From Virgibacillus sp. MSP4-1 (GTDB lineage Bacteria; Bacillota; Bacilli; Bacillales; Alkalibacillaceae): DNA of 64,000 nt. The stretch is taken from contig NZ_CP048021.1 in NCBI RefSeq assembly GCF_010092505.1, positions 1,798,001 through 1,862,000 on the forward strand. The letters are read 5' to 3'. The first letter of the stretch is position 1; every line of letters starts with the position of its first letter. The notes below the pieces were generated by a model, which searched no databases, was not told the DNA's origin, and was given only the letters and a program-made list of their open reading frames with translations. Made by a program: the position numbers and the translations under genes. This document shows, one piece after another, positions 25,560-38,168 of this stretch.

Positions 25560-27101
25560 TTATCCTGATATTCGTTTTAAAACCAAAACAATGACAAGCA
25601 ACAATAAAATCGACGCGAATAGTGAAATCCATACAAAACCGGTAAATCCTAAGATAAGATATCCCACCACTGTAACCAGTGCTGCAATAATGGAGTATGG
25701 AATTTGTGTGATGACGTGATCGATATGGTGCGAACCTGCTCCTGTAGAAGACAAAATGGTTGTATCAGAGATCGGTGAACAATGGTCTCCAAATACTGAA
25801 CCCGCAAGAACCGCTGCAAGAGCCGGCAGAAGCATGTTTACGTCAATAGCAACCGCAATTTGCCCGGCAATCGGAAGCATAATGCCAAATGTTCCCCACG
25901 ATGAACCCGTAGCAAACGCCATAAATCCACAAACAAGAAAAATAATTAATGGCAGGTAAGCTAAACTCAATTCAGATTCCTGTACAACCTGTGCGAGATA
26001 TTCGCCAGTCTGCAGGTTTTCAATAATTGTACCAATCATCCACGCCAGAATTAAAATATAAATAGCAGGAAGCATGGATTTTGTTCCTTCAGCAAGAACT
26101 TTAAGGGAAGGAGATTTCTTTCCCCCCTGCAAGAGATAAAACAAGAATGCAAGTGAAACGGCTATAAGTCCTCCACTAAATAAAGACTTATTTACATTCG
26201 TATTTTCAAAGATTGTAAGCAATGTAGCGTCTGCCCCACTATTTTGCATACCTGTGATAATCATTGCAGAAACGGTGGCGATAACAAGAACAATAATCGG
26301 TACAAGAAGATGGGAAATACGTCCCGACTCTACTTTTGCAAATTGATCTTTCAAGTCACCTGGTATATCCGTCCTTTCCGGATCAACTAACTCTCCTGTT
26401 TTCTCTGCACGTTGTTCATGCTTTCTCATAGCACCCAGATCCAGTTTGAACAAGGTTACAAAGAAAACCAATACGATAGCGATGATGGCATAAATATTCA
26501 TTGGAATCATTTGTACGAAAGAACCTAACGCCTGAAAGTTCGTCAATTCATGATCCGCAATGATGATACCAATCGTACCTATAATATAAGCACCCCAGCT
26601 TGAAACAGGTGATAATACTGCCATAGGTGCAGATGTGGAATCAATCAGATAAGCAAGCTTTGCCCGGGAAACTTTATGACGGTCTGTAAGCGGACGGGAA
26701 ACTTGTCCAACCGCAAGACTATTAAAATAATCGTCAATAAAAATAATAATTCCTAAGACAGAAGGTAATAATTGTGCTCCCTTTTTGGTTTTTATTTTTT
26801 TGCTGGCCCACGCTCCGAATGCCTGCGTGCCGCCAGAGGCTGTCATAAATGCCGTCATCATCCCAAGAAAAATTAAAAATAATAGCAAATAAAAATTACC
26901 GATATTAAGTTCGTTTCCATCAATAAAAATTCCATAAAAAGAATTCCAGACTTCTTTCAGTGATTCACTTATATTAAATTGATGAATAAAGAGTGCACCC
27001 AGAAGAATTCCTGCACCCAAAGACAGGAGAACCTTCCTCGTTAGTAATACCAAAATGATCATAATAAGTGGTGGAATTAATGAATAAATCGTTCCTGTCA
27101 T
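25560..27101 (-). CDS. lysW: NhaC-family transporter, predicted lysine transporter (LysW type)
   Basis: 513-residue membrane protein with 11-12 helices. It has the NhaC superfamily motifs FIDDYFNSLAVGQ near residue 120, DSTSAPMAVLSPVSSWG near 153, TGSSWGTFGIMLPIA near 405 and GDHCSPISDTTI near 445. By family alone it would be a Na+/H+ antiporter. Its leader, however, is a lysine riboswitch, and NhaC-type lysine transporters under L-boxes (called LysW) were predicted in comparative genomics. So lysine uptake or exchange is the likely role. The ATG at 27101 has GGGAGAG 9 nt upstream; the longer frame is leader sequence. Confidence 0.85.
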   Translation of the reverse strand: MTGTIYSLIPPLIMIILVLLTRKVLLSLGAGILLGALFIHQFNISESLKEVWNSFYGIFIDGNELNIGNFYLLLFLIFLGMMTAFMTASGGTQAFGAWASKKIKTKKGAQLLPSVLGIIIFIDDYFNSLAVGQVSRPLTDRHKVSRAKLAYLIDSTSAPMAVLSPVSSWGAYIIGTIGIIIADHELTNFQALGSFVQMIPMNIYAIIAIVLVFFVTLFKLDLGAMRKHEQRAEKTGELVDPERTDIPGDLKDQFAKVESGRISHLLVPIIVLVIATVSAMIITGMQNSGADATLLTIFENTNVNKSLFSGGLIAVSLAFLFYLLQGGKKSPSLKVLAEGTKSMLPAIYILILAWMIGTIIENLQTGEYLAQVVQESELSLAYLPLIIFLVCGFMAFATGSSWGTFGIMLPIAGQIAVAIDVNMLLPALAAVLAGSVFGDHCSPISDTTILSSTGAGSHHIDHVITQIPYSIIAALVTVVGYLILGFTGFVWISLFASILLLLVIVLVLKRISG

Positions 27102-27157
27102 GATGTGTATCTCTCCCTTCAAAATTGTCAGGATTGATGAAGGAAGCTTACTGAGCA

Positions 27158-27406
27158 TAAAAAAACGAGGCAATGATTAGCAACCAATCATTACCTCGCA
27201 GTAATATGTTGTCCTAATCACGATCAGTAGCGCTTCATGCAATCCATTTCCTTGCATGACAGTATATATCCTATTCAGAAATATACCAGCGAAAACTCGG
27301 TGACCCTCATTTTCACTTCGGCAGACTTTCCCTTTCCTCAATGATCGCTGTTTGTCATCCTCCCATTGAGTACTCTTGAAAACTGCACCTCTACCTCATC
27401 GTTCTG
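27158..27406 (-). ncRNA. Lysine riboswitch (L-box) with intrinsic terminator
   Basis: On the minus strand the aptamer starts GATGAGGTAGAGGTGCA and contains CAAGAGTA, AAAGTCTGCCGAAG, GGGTCACCG, GCTGGT and GCATGAAGCGCTACTG, all in L-box order. The expression platform is CGAGGTAATGATT / AATCATTGCCTCG (27198-27166), then eight T. Lysine binding should terminate transcription before lysW. Confidence 0.9.
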
Positions 27407-27443
27407 ATAAGGTTAAAGTCATTATTCATTTTTCACTTTTTAA

Positions 27444-27472
27444 ATTCTATCATGACCTTTGCACTATTGCAA
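27444..27472 (-). promoter_or_regulatory. Sigma-A promoter of the lysine riboswitch transcript
   Basis: TTGCAA (27472-27467), 17 nt, TAGAAT (27449-27444). It overlaps the end of yunB. Confidence 0.65.
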
Positions 27473-28258
27473 GGAATCATATGGAACCGTCACATCCGGG
27501 CTGCTGCCACCACCTTCCCTACCCCCGCCATAAAATTCAGGAACATCTCCATGGATGACTCGTCTGTCCACCAGAACTTTCTGTGTAACCTTTGCAGTGT
27601 CCGTTGAAAATGGTACAACAATACGTACGGAAACACGAAGTTCTACATACAGACTTAATATGGCACCATTAATCCCCAAAGGTTCGGATTCATCAACGAT
27701 ATCCGACTGCACATCACCTAATAGTTGAAAATGCACGGGTATTCTTGGGCCTAAATTTGCAAGAATCGTATTATTGGTTGCCTGACCAAGAGGAATCTCA
27801 GCAATAGCAGGATGCTCATTAATATTTTCGGTATTTACACCACTTTCACTTTCCTGCTGGGCCTCGATATCCAGCGATTGCTCCGGGGTAATCTCCCCAT
27901 TTTCGATCTTTTTTAAGTAGTTCTGTACTCTTATGGTTGTATTTCTATGTACTTCATTGACTAATTCAGAATTCCAGCCTGCCCCGACAATATTTCCTTC
28001 ATCATCCGTTCTATATTCGATCATGTTTTCATTTTCCAATTCATCTGCGGTTCGTTTATCAACTGCTTCATTGATTGCTTCTCTGGCAACCTGTCTGGTT
28101 TTTGTTTCTGCAATGTTCATCAGTGTTGGCTCGATGCCTTCATCAATCAGCCATAAAGTTAAAAACACAGTAGCAAAAAAAACGAATAAGGTTAGAATAA
28201 AAACTTGACCCACACGGGGCGGTCCTGGTCTACGTTGTAACAGCATTTTTCTCCTCAT
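27464..28258 (-). CDS. yunB: Sporulation protein YunB
   Basis: 264-residue membrane-anchored protein with Arg-rich N-terminus (MRRKMLLQRRPG), one transmembrane helix (about 18-38: VFILTLFVFFATVFLTLWLI) and a large extracytoplasmic domain. YunB is a sigma-E-controlled sporulation protein in B. subtilis; its molecular role is unknown. GAGGGGG lies 7 nt before ATG 28258; the longer frame contains no domain. It ends with a glycine-rich stretch (YGGGREGGGSS). Confidence 0.87.
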   Translation of the reverse strand: MRRKMLLQRRPGPPRVGQVFILTLFVFFATVFLTLWLIDEGIEPTLMNIAETKTRQVAREAINEAVDKRTADELENENMIEYRTDDEGNIVGAGWNSELVNEVHRNTTIRVQNYLKKIENGEITPEQSLDIEAQQESESGVNTENINEHPAIAEIPLGQATNNTILANLGPRIPVHFQLLGDVQSDIVDESEPLGINGAILSLYVELRVSVRIVVPFSTDTAKVTQKVLVDRRVIHGDVPEFYGGGREGGGSSPDVTVPYDSLQ

Positions 28259-28375
28259 GAAATAGCCCCCTCTTGAGAAATATATATGCACAATTCCCTG
28301 AGGGGTTGACCACATTTTTAAAAAAGCATGTTTAACGTTTTCTAAATTACAGAAGTATATTATCAAAATCAGAAG

Positions 28376-28415
28376 CGCCCGTTGAATGGCACTCATGAAC
28401 CATCCAACGGGCTTT
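28376..28415. terminator. yunC terminator
   Basis: GCCCGTTGGATGG / CCATTCAACGGGC stem with one mismatch and moderately T-rich flanks. Confidence 0.75.
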
Positions 28416-28425
28416 TATACGCAAT

Positions 28426-28731
28426 TTATAAACGGAGCAAGGCCTCTTTTGCGTTCATGCCTTCCTCCCAGCCATGCTTCTCCTTAGCTGCAATGGTTAC
28501 CTTATCAAGAGGGGCTTCAAGAAGCTGATCTATGGTTTTCACTCCTAAAGCCCGGCCGGCAACAATTTCCCTTTCATATAATCGATCACTTAATAAGTCA
28601 ACATCCAGCGCGCCACACATAATGTACCCGACTTCATTCGAGACCACCAATAAATTTGTTTTCGGTAATTTAACCTGTACTGCTGTAAAAGGTTTATCCT
28701 TGATCCATAATGGTTCAACGGTTACCAACAT
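28426..28731 (-). CDS. yunC: YunC family protein (DUF1805)
   Basis: 101-residue cytosolic protein. Core PKTNLLVVSNEVGYIMCGALD near residue 24 with a conserved Cys, then DRLYEREIVAGRALGVKT near 52. Widely conserved in Bacilli; structure known, function not. ATG 28731 follows GGGAG. Confidence 0.87.
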   Translation of the reverse strand: MLVTVEPLWIKDKPFTAVQVKLPKTNLLVVSNEVGYIMCGALDVDLLSDRLYEREIVAGRALGVKTIDQLLEAPLDKVTIAAKEKHGWEEGMNAKEALLRL

Positions 28732-28782
28732 GCATCACGCTCCCTTCTGCTACAATGTATGAAGAAAGAGCGTGAAGGTGAA

Positions 28783-30165
28783 CTAATTCTTTAATTTTTT
28801 TACGGTCTCCCCGAGCAGGTCCCGTATAAATTCCGGAAGATAGTAATTCTTATGCGAGGCTGATGCCAATGGAGGAAGTAGTCTCCCGAGTGTAAACATG
28901 TCAGCCGTTGCGACATCATATTCCTTCTTCCTTTCAATTGGAGTGCCATTGATCCAAACGTCATGAATATATTCATTATCATCTGTAGTCACTTCAATGC
29001 CGGAAAAAATCATCTTTCCTATTACTTTTCCGCGGAAACCTAATCCAATCAACTTGAATTCAGCGAACCTCTGAGAACGCACCATACGAATCATTTCAAT
29101 AATGACTTCCCCTGTAAGTCGAACCTTGCATGGGTTAATGGGATGAGGACATATCCGATGTAGATCTCCACGAGTGACCTTCCCCTTTGGAATGCCATCC
29201 AGAACAATACCTGCATTAAGCATGGCAAAATCGGCCTGCGTCCACTCTCTTAACGTGTGAACCAGCTGTTTCATGAGTTCGGTTTCTTCAAACCAATCCA
29301 TATCATAGTTCTTGTTTATTATAGCAACAGGTTCATTTAAGACCTCGTCAGCCTTGTCTCGATAACGGCGAATCAAGTCAAAGGTTGCCGTATCATTTTC
29401 TCTTTCAAGGATATCTATGGCGGAACCCTCTTTTTTTATCAGCGTTTTTTTCTGATGATCCCAGATCAAATATTTCCGGCCCACATATCGTCCAAATTTC
29501 CCTACTGCACCTACTAATGTGTTATGGATATACTCACCATCTTTAAAAAGGTGATGGGTATGCCCACCTATAATCAAATCTATTTCATCATAGTTCAGAC
29601 TGATGTACTCATCTTCATTTATACCTAGATGAGATAGGAGTAAAAGAACATCGCAGTTCTCTCTAAGTTCAGGAATATACTTATCCAGTGCTTCATAAGG
29701 AGAATTCACGTGCCAGCCAATTTCCTCGTAATAAAGATTAAATGGAGCCGTAAGCCCCAGTACTCCAAGTTTTAAACCACTTTCAGCCGTAAGAATTGTA
29801 TAAGGTTTTAGCCAGTCTGGTGAAGGCCGGTCCTGTTTATGTAAATTGGCACACACAACTTCAAATTTGGCTTGATTATAGAGATTATATAAATCTTCAT
29901 CAGGTAATGTGATTCCTTCATTATTTCCAATCGTCACCGCATCAAACCGGGCTTCATTTAGTAAGTCTACATTTGCCTGCCCCAGAAAAGCCTCCGTAAT
30001 GGGATGGACACGATCTAAATGATCCCCATTGTCCAGGATAAAATATGACTCTCCCTTCCGCTTATGTCTCTCAGTCTGTTCTTTTAAATAATGGACAACC
30101 TTAGGCCAGTTTTCAAAATGGCTATGTAAATCACTCGTAAAATATAAATAAAAATGTTCTTTCAT
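28783..30165 (-). CDS. yunD: YunD, cytosolic 5'-nucleotidase-type metallophosphatase
   Basis: 460-residue calcineurin-like phosphoesterase plus UshA-type C-terminal 5'-nucleotidase domain. Metal-ligand motifs are TSDLHSHFENW near residue 9, DNGDHLDR near 43, GNNEG near 80, LSHLGINED near 178 and GGHTHHLF near 197. There is no signal peptide, unlike secreted UshA. Length equals B. subtilis YunD. Likely acts on nucleotides or related phosphoesters inside the cell. Followed by yunC. Confidence 0.88.
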   Translation of the reverse strand: MKEHFYLYFTSDLHSHFENWPKVVHYLKEQTERHKRKGESYFILDNGDHLDRVHPITEAFLGQANVDLLNEARFDAVTIGNNEGITLPDEDLYNLYNQAKFEVVCANLHKQDRPSPDWLKPYTILTAESGLKLGVLGLTAPFNLYYEEIGWHVNSPYEALDKYIPELRENCDVLLLLSHLGINEDEYISLNYDEIDLIIGGHTHHLFKDGEYIHNTLVGAVGKFGRYVGRKYLIWDHQKKTLIKKEGSAIDILERENDTATFDLIRRYRDKADEVLNEPVAIINKNYDMDWFEETELMKQLVHTLREWTQADFAMLNAGIVLDGIPKGKVTRGDLHRICPHPINPCKVRLTGEVIIEMIRMVRSQRFAEFKLIGLGFRGKVIGKMIFSGIEVTTDDNEYIHDVWINGTPIERKKEYDVATADMFTLGRLLPPLASASHKNYYLPEFIRDLLGETVKKLKN

Positions 30166-30217
30166 AGAGCATTCTCCTTACGTCAAAAACCTATCCTGAT
30201 GTACCATATCCAATGCT

Positions 30218-31051
30218 TTATCCATACAGATTTGTGTAACCATCCCATATGAGACGAATGCCTGCGATGATCATGAGAATACGTAAGATCCATTCGATTG
30301 TATTTCCTTTTAAACGCTGACTTATGATGGCCCCTGCTGTCCCACCTATCCATGCACCTGGTATAAAAAACCAAATATATTCCCATATAATGTGTCCCAG
30401 TGAAATGTGGGCAATGGAACTGACGCTGCTGGAAACAAAGATCATAAACATGGATGTCGGTGCTGCAATCTTCGCTGGAAAACCAAAGATCAGAATCATG
30501 GCAGGAACCATAAGAGAGCCTCCGCCAATGCCAAATAAACCTGAGCAGAAGCCTACAACATAAGAAATAATGAGAGCCGGTAAAACAGGAAAACTATAAC
30601 GATATGTGACTCCATTTAATATGAACTCACGGTTGATTCCACTTCCGTATTTTATCATAGGATTCGGATCTCGCTGTTTTCTGAGAAAGAACATAAGGGA
30701 CAGGACAATCATTAAAATACCGAAATATAGTTGAAAGGAACTATCTTCAACAAAACGGTTGATCCATACCCCGCTTAATGCTCCCGGTATACTTCCTGCC
30801 AAAAAGATAACACCGCTTTTTAAGTCTACACGCTTATATTTTAAATATGTATATGTCGATGAGAAACCCGTAATGATCATCACTAACAGGGACATCCCAA
30901 CAACAGCCTGTGGGGAAGCCCATGAAAAAAATGAAAAGTATTCGGAGAGCAGTAACACTCCTGGAACAAAAATCAGTCCTCCACCCAGGCCTGCTATACT
31001 TCCAACAAAGGCAGATAGAAATCCTAATGTTAACATTATAATGTATACCAA
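30218..31051 (-). CDS. yunE: TauE/SafE-family membrane protein YunE
   Basis: 277-residue protein with eight predicted helices and the two internal glycine motifs of the family: SIAGLGGGLIFVPGVL near residue 18 and GLFGIGGGSLMVPAMIL near 172. The family is proposed to export sulfite or other C/S-containing anions. The start shown is a TTG (31051) behind AGGGATGG; ATG 31036 is the alternative. It precedes yunD on the same strand. A family B repeat sits in its leader. Confidence 0.85.
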   Translation of the reverse strand: MVYIIMLTLGFLSAFVGSIAGLGGGLIFVPGVLLLSEYFSFFSWASPQAVVGMSLLVMIITGFSSTYTYLKYKRVDLKSGVIFLAGSIPGALSGVWINRFVEDSSFQLYFGILMIVLSLMFFLRKQRDPNPMIKYGSGINREFILNGVTYRYSFPVLPALIISYVVGFCSGLFGIGGGSLMVPAMILIFGFPAKIAAPTSMFMIFVSSSVSSIAHISLGHIIWEYIWFFIPGAWIGGTAGAIISQRLKGNTIEWILRILMIIAGIRLIWDGYTNLYG

Positions 31052-31083
31052 AATACCATCCCTGCTTTATGTCCAAATGTTCG

Positions 31084-31148
31084 GCAATACAAGCTAAGGG
31101 CTGCTTGCTTATGCCGCCGGGCCTAAACGATACGCCTTCGCTTTTCTT
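31084..31148 (-). repeat. Dispersed repeat family B copy upstream of yunE (B5)
   Basis: On the minus strand: GAAAAGCGAAGGCGTATCG, TTTAGGCCCGGCGGCATAAG, and TTGGACA just beyond. Confidence 0.65.
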
Positions 31149-31186
31149 ATTACCACCAGTGTACATGATTTGGATGGTTTGGAAAA

Positions 31187-31226
31187 GAAAAACCCGTTTC
31201 GATTGGGTAACCGGAAACGGGTTTTT
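31187..31226 (-). terminator. suf operon terminator
   Basis: AAAACCCGTTTC / GAAACGGGTTTT perfect stem with A- and T-runs; the B5 repeat lies just beyond. Confidence 0.9.
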
Positions 31227-31250
31227 CATTTTATTATATTGTGTGAAAGA

Positions 31251-32648
31251 TTAACCAATAGAACCTTCCATTTCGAACTTAATCAGACGGTTCATTTCAA
31301 CTGCATATTCCATTGGAAGCTCTTTGGTGAATGGCTCAATGAAGCCCATAACAATCATTTCAGTTGCTTCCTCTTCAGAAATACCACGGCTCATGAGATA
31401 GAAGAGCTGCTCTTCTGATACTTTTGAGACCTTGGCTTCGTGCTCAAGTGAAATGTTTTCGTTTAAGATTTCATTATAAGGGATGGTGTCTGACGTGGAC
31501 TCTTTATCCATTATCAATGTGTCACATTCTACATTGGAACGGGCACCATCTGCTTTTTTACCAAAGTGTACAATCCCACGATACGTTACTTTACCACCAT
31601 TTTTAGAAATGGATTTTGAAACAATCGTGGAAGAAGTATTTGGCGCCAAATGCATCATTTTTGCACCTGCATCCTGTAATTGTCCTTCTCCGGCAAACGC
31701 AATAGATAGTGTATTTCCTCGGGCACCTTCACCTTTGAGGTGTACAGAAGGATATTTCATCGTTAACTTAGAACCAAGGTTTCCATCAATCCACTCCATA
31801 GTGGCATTCTCGTGGGCCTCTGCACGTTTCGTTACCAGGTTATAAACATTGTTCGCCCAGTTCTGGATTGTTGTATAACGGCAGTACGCATCCTTCTTCA
31901 CGTAAATTTCAACAACCGCACTATGAAGGGAGTTTGTTGTATATACTGGTGCTGTACAGCCTTCAACATAATGGACAGAAGCACCTTCGTCAACGATAAT
32001 AAGCGTACGCTCAAACTGTCCCATATTTTCTGAGTTAATACGGAAATACGCTTGTAATGGTGTGTCCGTTTTTACACCCTTTGGTACATAGATAAAGGAA
32101 CCACCGGACCAGACAGCTGAATTCAATGCCGAAAATTTGTTATCGGAATACGGAATAACTTTACCAAAGTATTCCTTAAACAGATCTTCATTTTCTCTGA
32201 GAGCTGTATCAGTATCTTTAAATACAATGCCCAGATTTTCAAGGTCTTCCTTCATGTTGTGGTAAACAACCTCAGATTCATACTGTGCTGAAACACCGGC
32301 AAGATATTTTTGCTCAGCCTCAGGAATTCCCAGTTTATCAAAGGTCTGTTTAATCTCATCCGGTACTTCATCCCAGGAACGCTGTGTCTGCTCGGATGGC
32401 TTTACATAATAGGTAATTTCATCAAAATCAAGTTCACTTAAATCTCCACCCCATTGTGGCATTGGTCTTGAATAGAAGTGTTCCAATGCTTTAAGGCGGT
32501 ATTCAAGCATCCATTCAGGTTCTTCCTTCATTCTGGAAATTTCACGAACAACATTTTCAGTCAGGCCTCGTTCAGTACGGAAAATAGAAACGTCCCGATC
32601 ATGAAACCCGTACTTGTAATCACCAATCTCTGGTGCCTTTTTAGCCAT
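31251..32648 (-). CDS. sufB: Fe-S cluster assembly protein SufB
   Basis: 465-residue scaffold component of the SufBC2D complex on which Fe-S clusters are built. The N-terminal YKYGFHDRD and the beta-helix core with [20 protein letters not shown] near residue 240 are present. The [11 protein letters not shown] segment near 372 holds the conserved Cys, and the helical C-terminus contains [27 protein letters not shown] precedes ATG 32648. Last gene of sufC-D-S-U-B. Confidence 0.96.
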   Translation of the reverse strand: MAKKAPEIGDYKYGFHDRDVSIFRTERGLTENVVREISRMKEEPEWMLEYRLKALEHFYSRPMPQWGGDLSELDFDEITYYVKPSEQTQRSWDEVPDEIKQTFDKLGIPEAEQKYLAGVSAQYESEVVYHNMKEDLENLGIVFKDTDTALRENEDLFKEYFGKVIPYSDNKFSALNSAVWSGGSFIYVPKGVKTDTPLQAYFRINSENMGQFERTLIIVDEGASVHYVEGCTAPVYTTNSLHSAVVEIYVKKDAYCRYTTIQNWANNVYNLVTKRAEAHENATMEWIDGNLGSKLTMKYPSVHLKGEGARGNTLSIAFAGEGQLQDAGAKMMHLAPNTSSTIVSKSISKNGGKVTYRGIVHFGKKADGARSNVECDTLIMDKESTSDTIPYNEILNENISLEHEAKVSKVSEEQLFYLMSRGISEEEATEMIVMGFIEPFTKELPMEYAVEMNRLIKFEMEGSIG

Positions 32649-32725
32649 GTTTCATACCTCCTTTAATTTAGAAAAGAGCTAAACTCACTTCTTAAAGCGC
32701 GAAAACCGAACTCCATTGCCAAATC

Positions 32726-35683
<2,958 letters not shown>

Positions 35684-35701
35684 GATAACCCTCCTATCTG
35701 A

Positions 35702-36487
35702 TTACGCTTTTTGTTCTACCGATTCGTCTTCAATTCCTAGTTCTTTCTTAATCCAATCGTACCCTTCAGCTTCCAGACGCTGTGCAAGTTCAGGACCACC
35801 GGATTTCACAACACGACCGTTCATCATTACATGAACTTTATCTGGTGTAATATAGTTAAGCAAACGCTGATAGTGAGTGATGATTAAGCAACCAAAGTTT
35901 TCATCGCGCAGCTTATTAATTCCTTTGGCAACTACCTTCAAGGCGTCGATATCAAGACCAGAGTCAATTTCATCAAGAATACCGATTTCCGGTTTCAGCA
36001 TAAGAAGCTGTAAAATTTCATTACGCTTTTTCTCACCACCAGAGAATCCTTCATTCAGGTAACGCTGTGCCATGTTTTTGTCAATTTCAAGATAATCCAA
36101 TGCTTCATCCATTTCTTTAATGAATTGCATTAGTGGAATTTCATCGCCTTCTTCGCGCTGTGCATTAATGGAAGAACGCAGAAAGTCAGATGTCGTTACT
36201 CCGCTGACCTCACTTGGATATTGCATCGCAAGGAACAATCCTGCTTTTGCACGCTCATCCACTTCCATCTCAAGAACGTCTTCACCATTAAGGGTTACGC
36301 TTCCTTGAGTAATTTCATAATGCGGGTGCCCCATAATAGCAGAAGCTAAAGTGGATTTACCTGTACCATTTGGTCCCATTACCGCATGGAATTCTCCGCT
36401 ATTTATTGTAAGGTTAACCCCTTTCAAAATCTCTGTTCCTTCAATTTCGACATGAAGATCTTTGATTTCTAATGTTGAACCTGCCAT
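35702..36487 (-). CDS. sufC: SufC ATPase of the Suf complex
   Basis: 261-residue ABC-type ATPase. Walker A is GPNGTGKST near residue 38, Q-loop LFLAMQYPSEVSG near 90, signature NEGFSGGEKKRNEI near 147, Walker B IGILDEIDSGLD near 172, and the switch His in LIITHYQRLL. First gene of the operon; ATG 36487 has GGAGGT 7 nt upstream. The upstream region contains tandem TGAGAAT heptamers. Confidence 0.96.
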   Translation of the reverse strand: MAGSTLEIKDLHVEIEGTEILKGVNLTINSGEFHAVMGPNGTGKSTLASAIMGHPHYEITQGSVTLNGEDVLEMEVDERAKAGLFLAMQYPSEVSGVTTSDFLRSSINAQREEGDEIPLMQFIKEMDEALDYLEIDKNMAQRYLNEGFSGGEKKRNEILQLLMLKPEIGILDEIDSGLDIDALKVVAKGINKLRDENFGCLIITHYQRLLNYITPDKVHVMMNGRVVKSGGPELAQRLEAEGYDWIKKELGIEDESVEQKA

Positions 36488-36527
36488 AACGATACCTCCA
36501 TTTATTGTATTTAATAAAATTACTATT

Positions 36528-36545
36528 ATTCTCAATCTATTCTCA
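36528..36545 (-). promoter_or_regulatory. Direct repeat in the suf promoter
   Basis: Two identical ATTCTCA (TGAGAAT on the coding strand) heptamers lie 11 bp apart, between possible -35 TTGTAA and -10 TAATAG elements. The heptamer equals the right half of the Fur-like box at 13672. It may be a regulator site. Confidence 0.35.
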
Positions 36546-36844
36546 TTACAATCTTATAACAAATAGAAACTGGATTCAACAATGAGCGCCTGTATTCTTA
36601 TAAAGAAAAACATGGACAACCAATCCATAGAGGAGCTCATTAGCAGAATGGACGAAAGATCCCGCTTTTAATCAGGAAATGAACGAGCGAAATTGTATAA
36701 TCTCTAGTACAGGAATTCTCAGTTTGATAACTTGTCCATCATTGATATGTAAGCATATAGAATTGAGAATTGTATCTAAATTAACTATAACACTTTTTCC
36801 TTATAATTAAAAAAATATATGAGGTTTTATGGAGGGAAAACTTA

Positions 36845-36895
36845 AAAAGAAAAGGACCGAGACCAAATTCGATGGTCCAGCCCTTTTCTTTTTAA
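36845..36895 (-). terminator. Terminator of the small gene at 36898
   Basis: AAAAAGAAAAGG / CCTTTTCTTTTT with an inner GGACC/GGTCC-type stem, followed by TTAAGTTTT on the minus strand. The stretch 36546-36840 shows no gene I can support. Confidence 0.7.
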
Positions 36896-36897
36896 GT

Positions 36898-37089
36898 CTA
36901 TCTGAATAATTGACGATCATATTCAGCTACAACCTGTCTGCTTTTCTGATAGCTCATCTCTCTGCGCTTTTCAACTAACATTCTTTTGTCAAGCTTACGG
37001 CTATACTCCATGTACCCCATCCCATGGGATTGCTGCATGGCCTTTTCCATTTCACCAGTATACTGTAATCCTAAACTGTCAGAAGAAAT
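36898..37089 (-). CDS. Small basic protein, unknown; apparent ATT start
   Basis: The frame reads ISSDSLGLQYTGEMEKAMQQ and continues HGMGYMEYSRKLDKRMLV to QVVAEYDRQLFR: hydrophilic, charged, probably helical. The only ATG with usable length (37050) gives 50 residues with a poor ribosome site. An SD-like AAAGGATGAT sits 6 nt before the ATT at 37089, which would give 63 residues. No ATG, GTG or TTG exists upstream before a stop codon. A terminator follows, supporting a real transcript. The family is not recognised. Either a non-canonical start or a mutated start is possible. Confidence 0.5.
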   Translation of the reverse strand: MSSDSLGLQYTGEMEKAMQQSHGMGYMEYSRKLDKRMLVEKRREMSYQKSRQVVAEYDRQLFR

Positions 37090-37266
37090 AACTAAATCAT
37101 CCTTTCAATATTGTATGTAAAAAGTATACCACTACATTTCCTGTTAAAACAAAGAGCAGAATCAAACCTTAGAACATATAAAAGGAGATGTAACTTCTTA
37201 TACAGAAATTACATCTCCTCTCTTTATAAATAGAACGTGATTCTTCCTATAACTCTCCTGTTCTTT

Positions 37267-38154
37267 TTATTCGCTGACAGGAACAATAGCCCCGTTATAT
37301 TTTTCTTCCATGAATGATTGAATCTCTTCTGAACGAAGAACTTCCACCAATGTTTGAAGAGCCTCACTGTCCTTATTTTCACTCTTCGTCACAACAAGGT
37401 TCGCATAAGGGGACTCAGAACCCTCAAGGATTAATGCATCCTTACTAGGCTGCAGCCCTGCTTCAATCGCATAGTTTGTATTAATGGCAACAAGCACATC
37501 CTCTTCACGTTCGTAATATTGTGGAAGAGTAGCTGCTTCGTATTTTGCATCAAATTTTAGATTTTTTGGATTCTCGGCAATATCATCCAGCGTAGCAGAC
37601 TGTGGATCAACACCATCTTTAAAGGAAATCAGTCCTTCACGCTCAAACAAGGCAAGAATTCGCCCATGATCAGCTACAGAATTACTTAAAATAACAGTAG
37701 TACCATCAGGAATATCCTCAACACTTTTAATATTCTTGGAATAAACACCCATCGGTTCAATATGAATACCGCCCAGGCTGGCAAAATCATATCCGAATTC
37801 TTCCTTTTGCTGATTTAAAAATGGGGTGTGCTGATAATAGTTAGCATCAATACGTCCTTCAGACAAATCACGATTTGGAAGGATATATTCATCATAAGTT
37901 TCGATTTTCAGGTTAATACCCTTTTCTTCAAGTAATGGTTTTGCTTCTTCCAATACTTCCGCATGAGGTATGGCTGTAGCTCCTACCGTTATGGTTGTTG
38001 CTTCTTCTTCAGTTTCTTCCGCCTGCTCAGTGGCATTTCCTTCCGTTTGACCATCATCGCCGCTTGTATCTTCCTGTGTACTATCCTGACCACCACATGC
38101 CGCTAAAACAAAAACAAACAAGGAAACCAATAATAATGTGAATAATTTTTTCAT
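37267..38154 (-). CDS. metQ: Methionine ABC transporter substrate-binding lipoprotein MetQ
   Basis: 295-residue NlpA-type lipoprotein. Signal peptide LFTLLLVSLFVFVLAAC has a lipobox Cys near 20, then an acidic Ser/Thr/Glu-rich linker, then the binding domain with TVGATAIPHAEVLEE near 56 and YYQHTPFLNQQ near 105. It delivers methionine to MetNP. Last gene of metN-P-Q. Confidence 0.94.
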   Translation of the reverse strand: MKKLFTLLLVSLFVFVLAACGGQDSTQEDTSGDDGQTEGNATEQAEETEEEATTITVGATAIPHAEVLEEAKPLLEEKGINLKIETYDEYILPNRDLSEGRIDANYYQHTPFLNQQKEEFGYDFASLGGIHIEPMGVYSKNIKSVEDIPDGTTVILSNSVADHGRILALFEREGLISFKDGVDPQSATLDDIAENPKNLKFDAKYEAATLPQYYEREEDVLVAINTNYAIEAGLQPSKDALILEGSESPYANLVVTKSENKDSEALQTLVEVLRSEEIQSFMEEKYNGAIVPVSE

Positions 38155-38168
38155 TTTTTCTCTCTCCT

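Noticed and set aside
36611-36672. Short open frame MDNQSIEELISRMDERSRF
   Set aside because: Only 19 codons and no ribosome site; possible gene remnant but not supportable.
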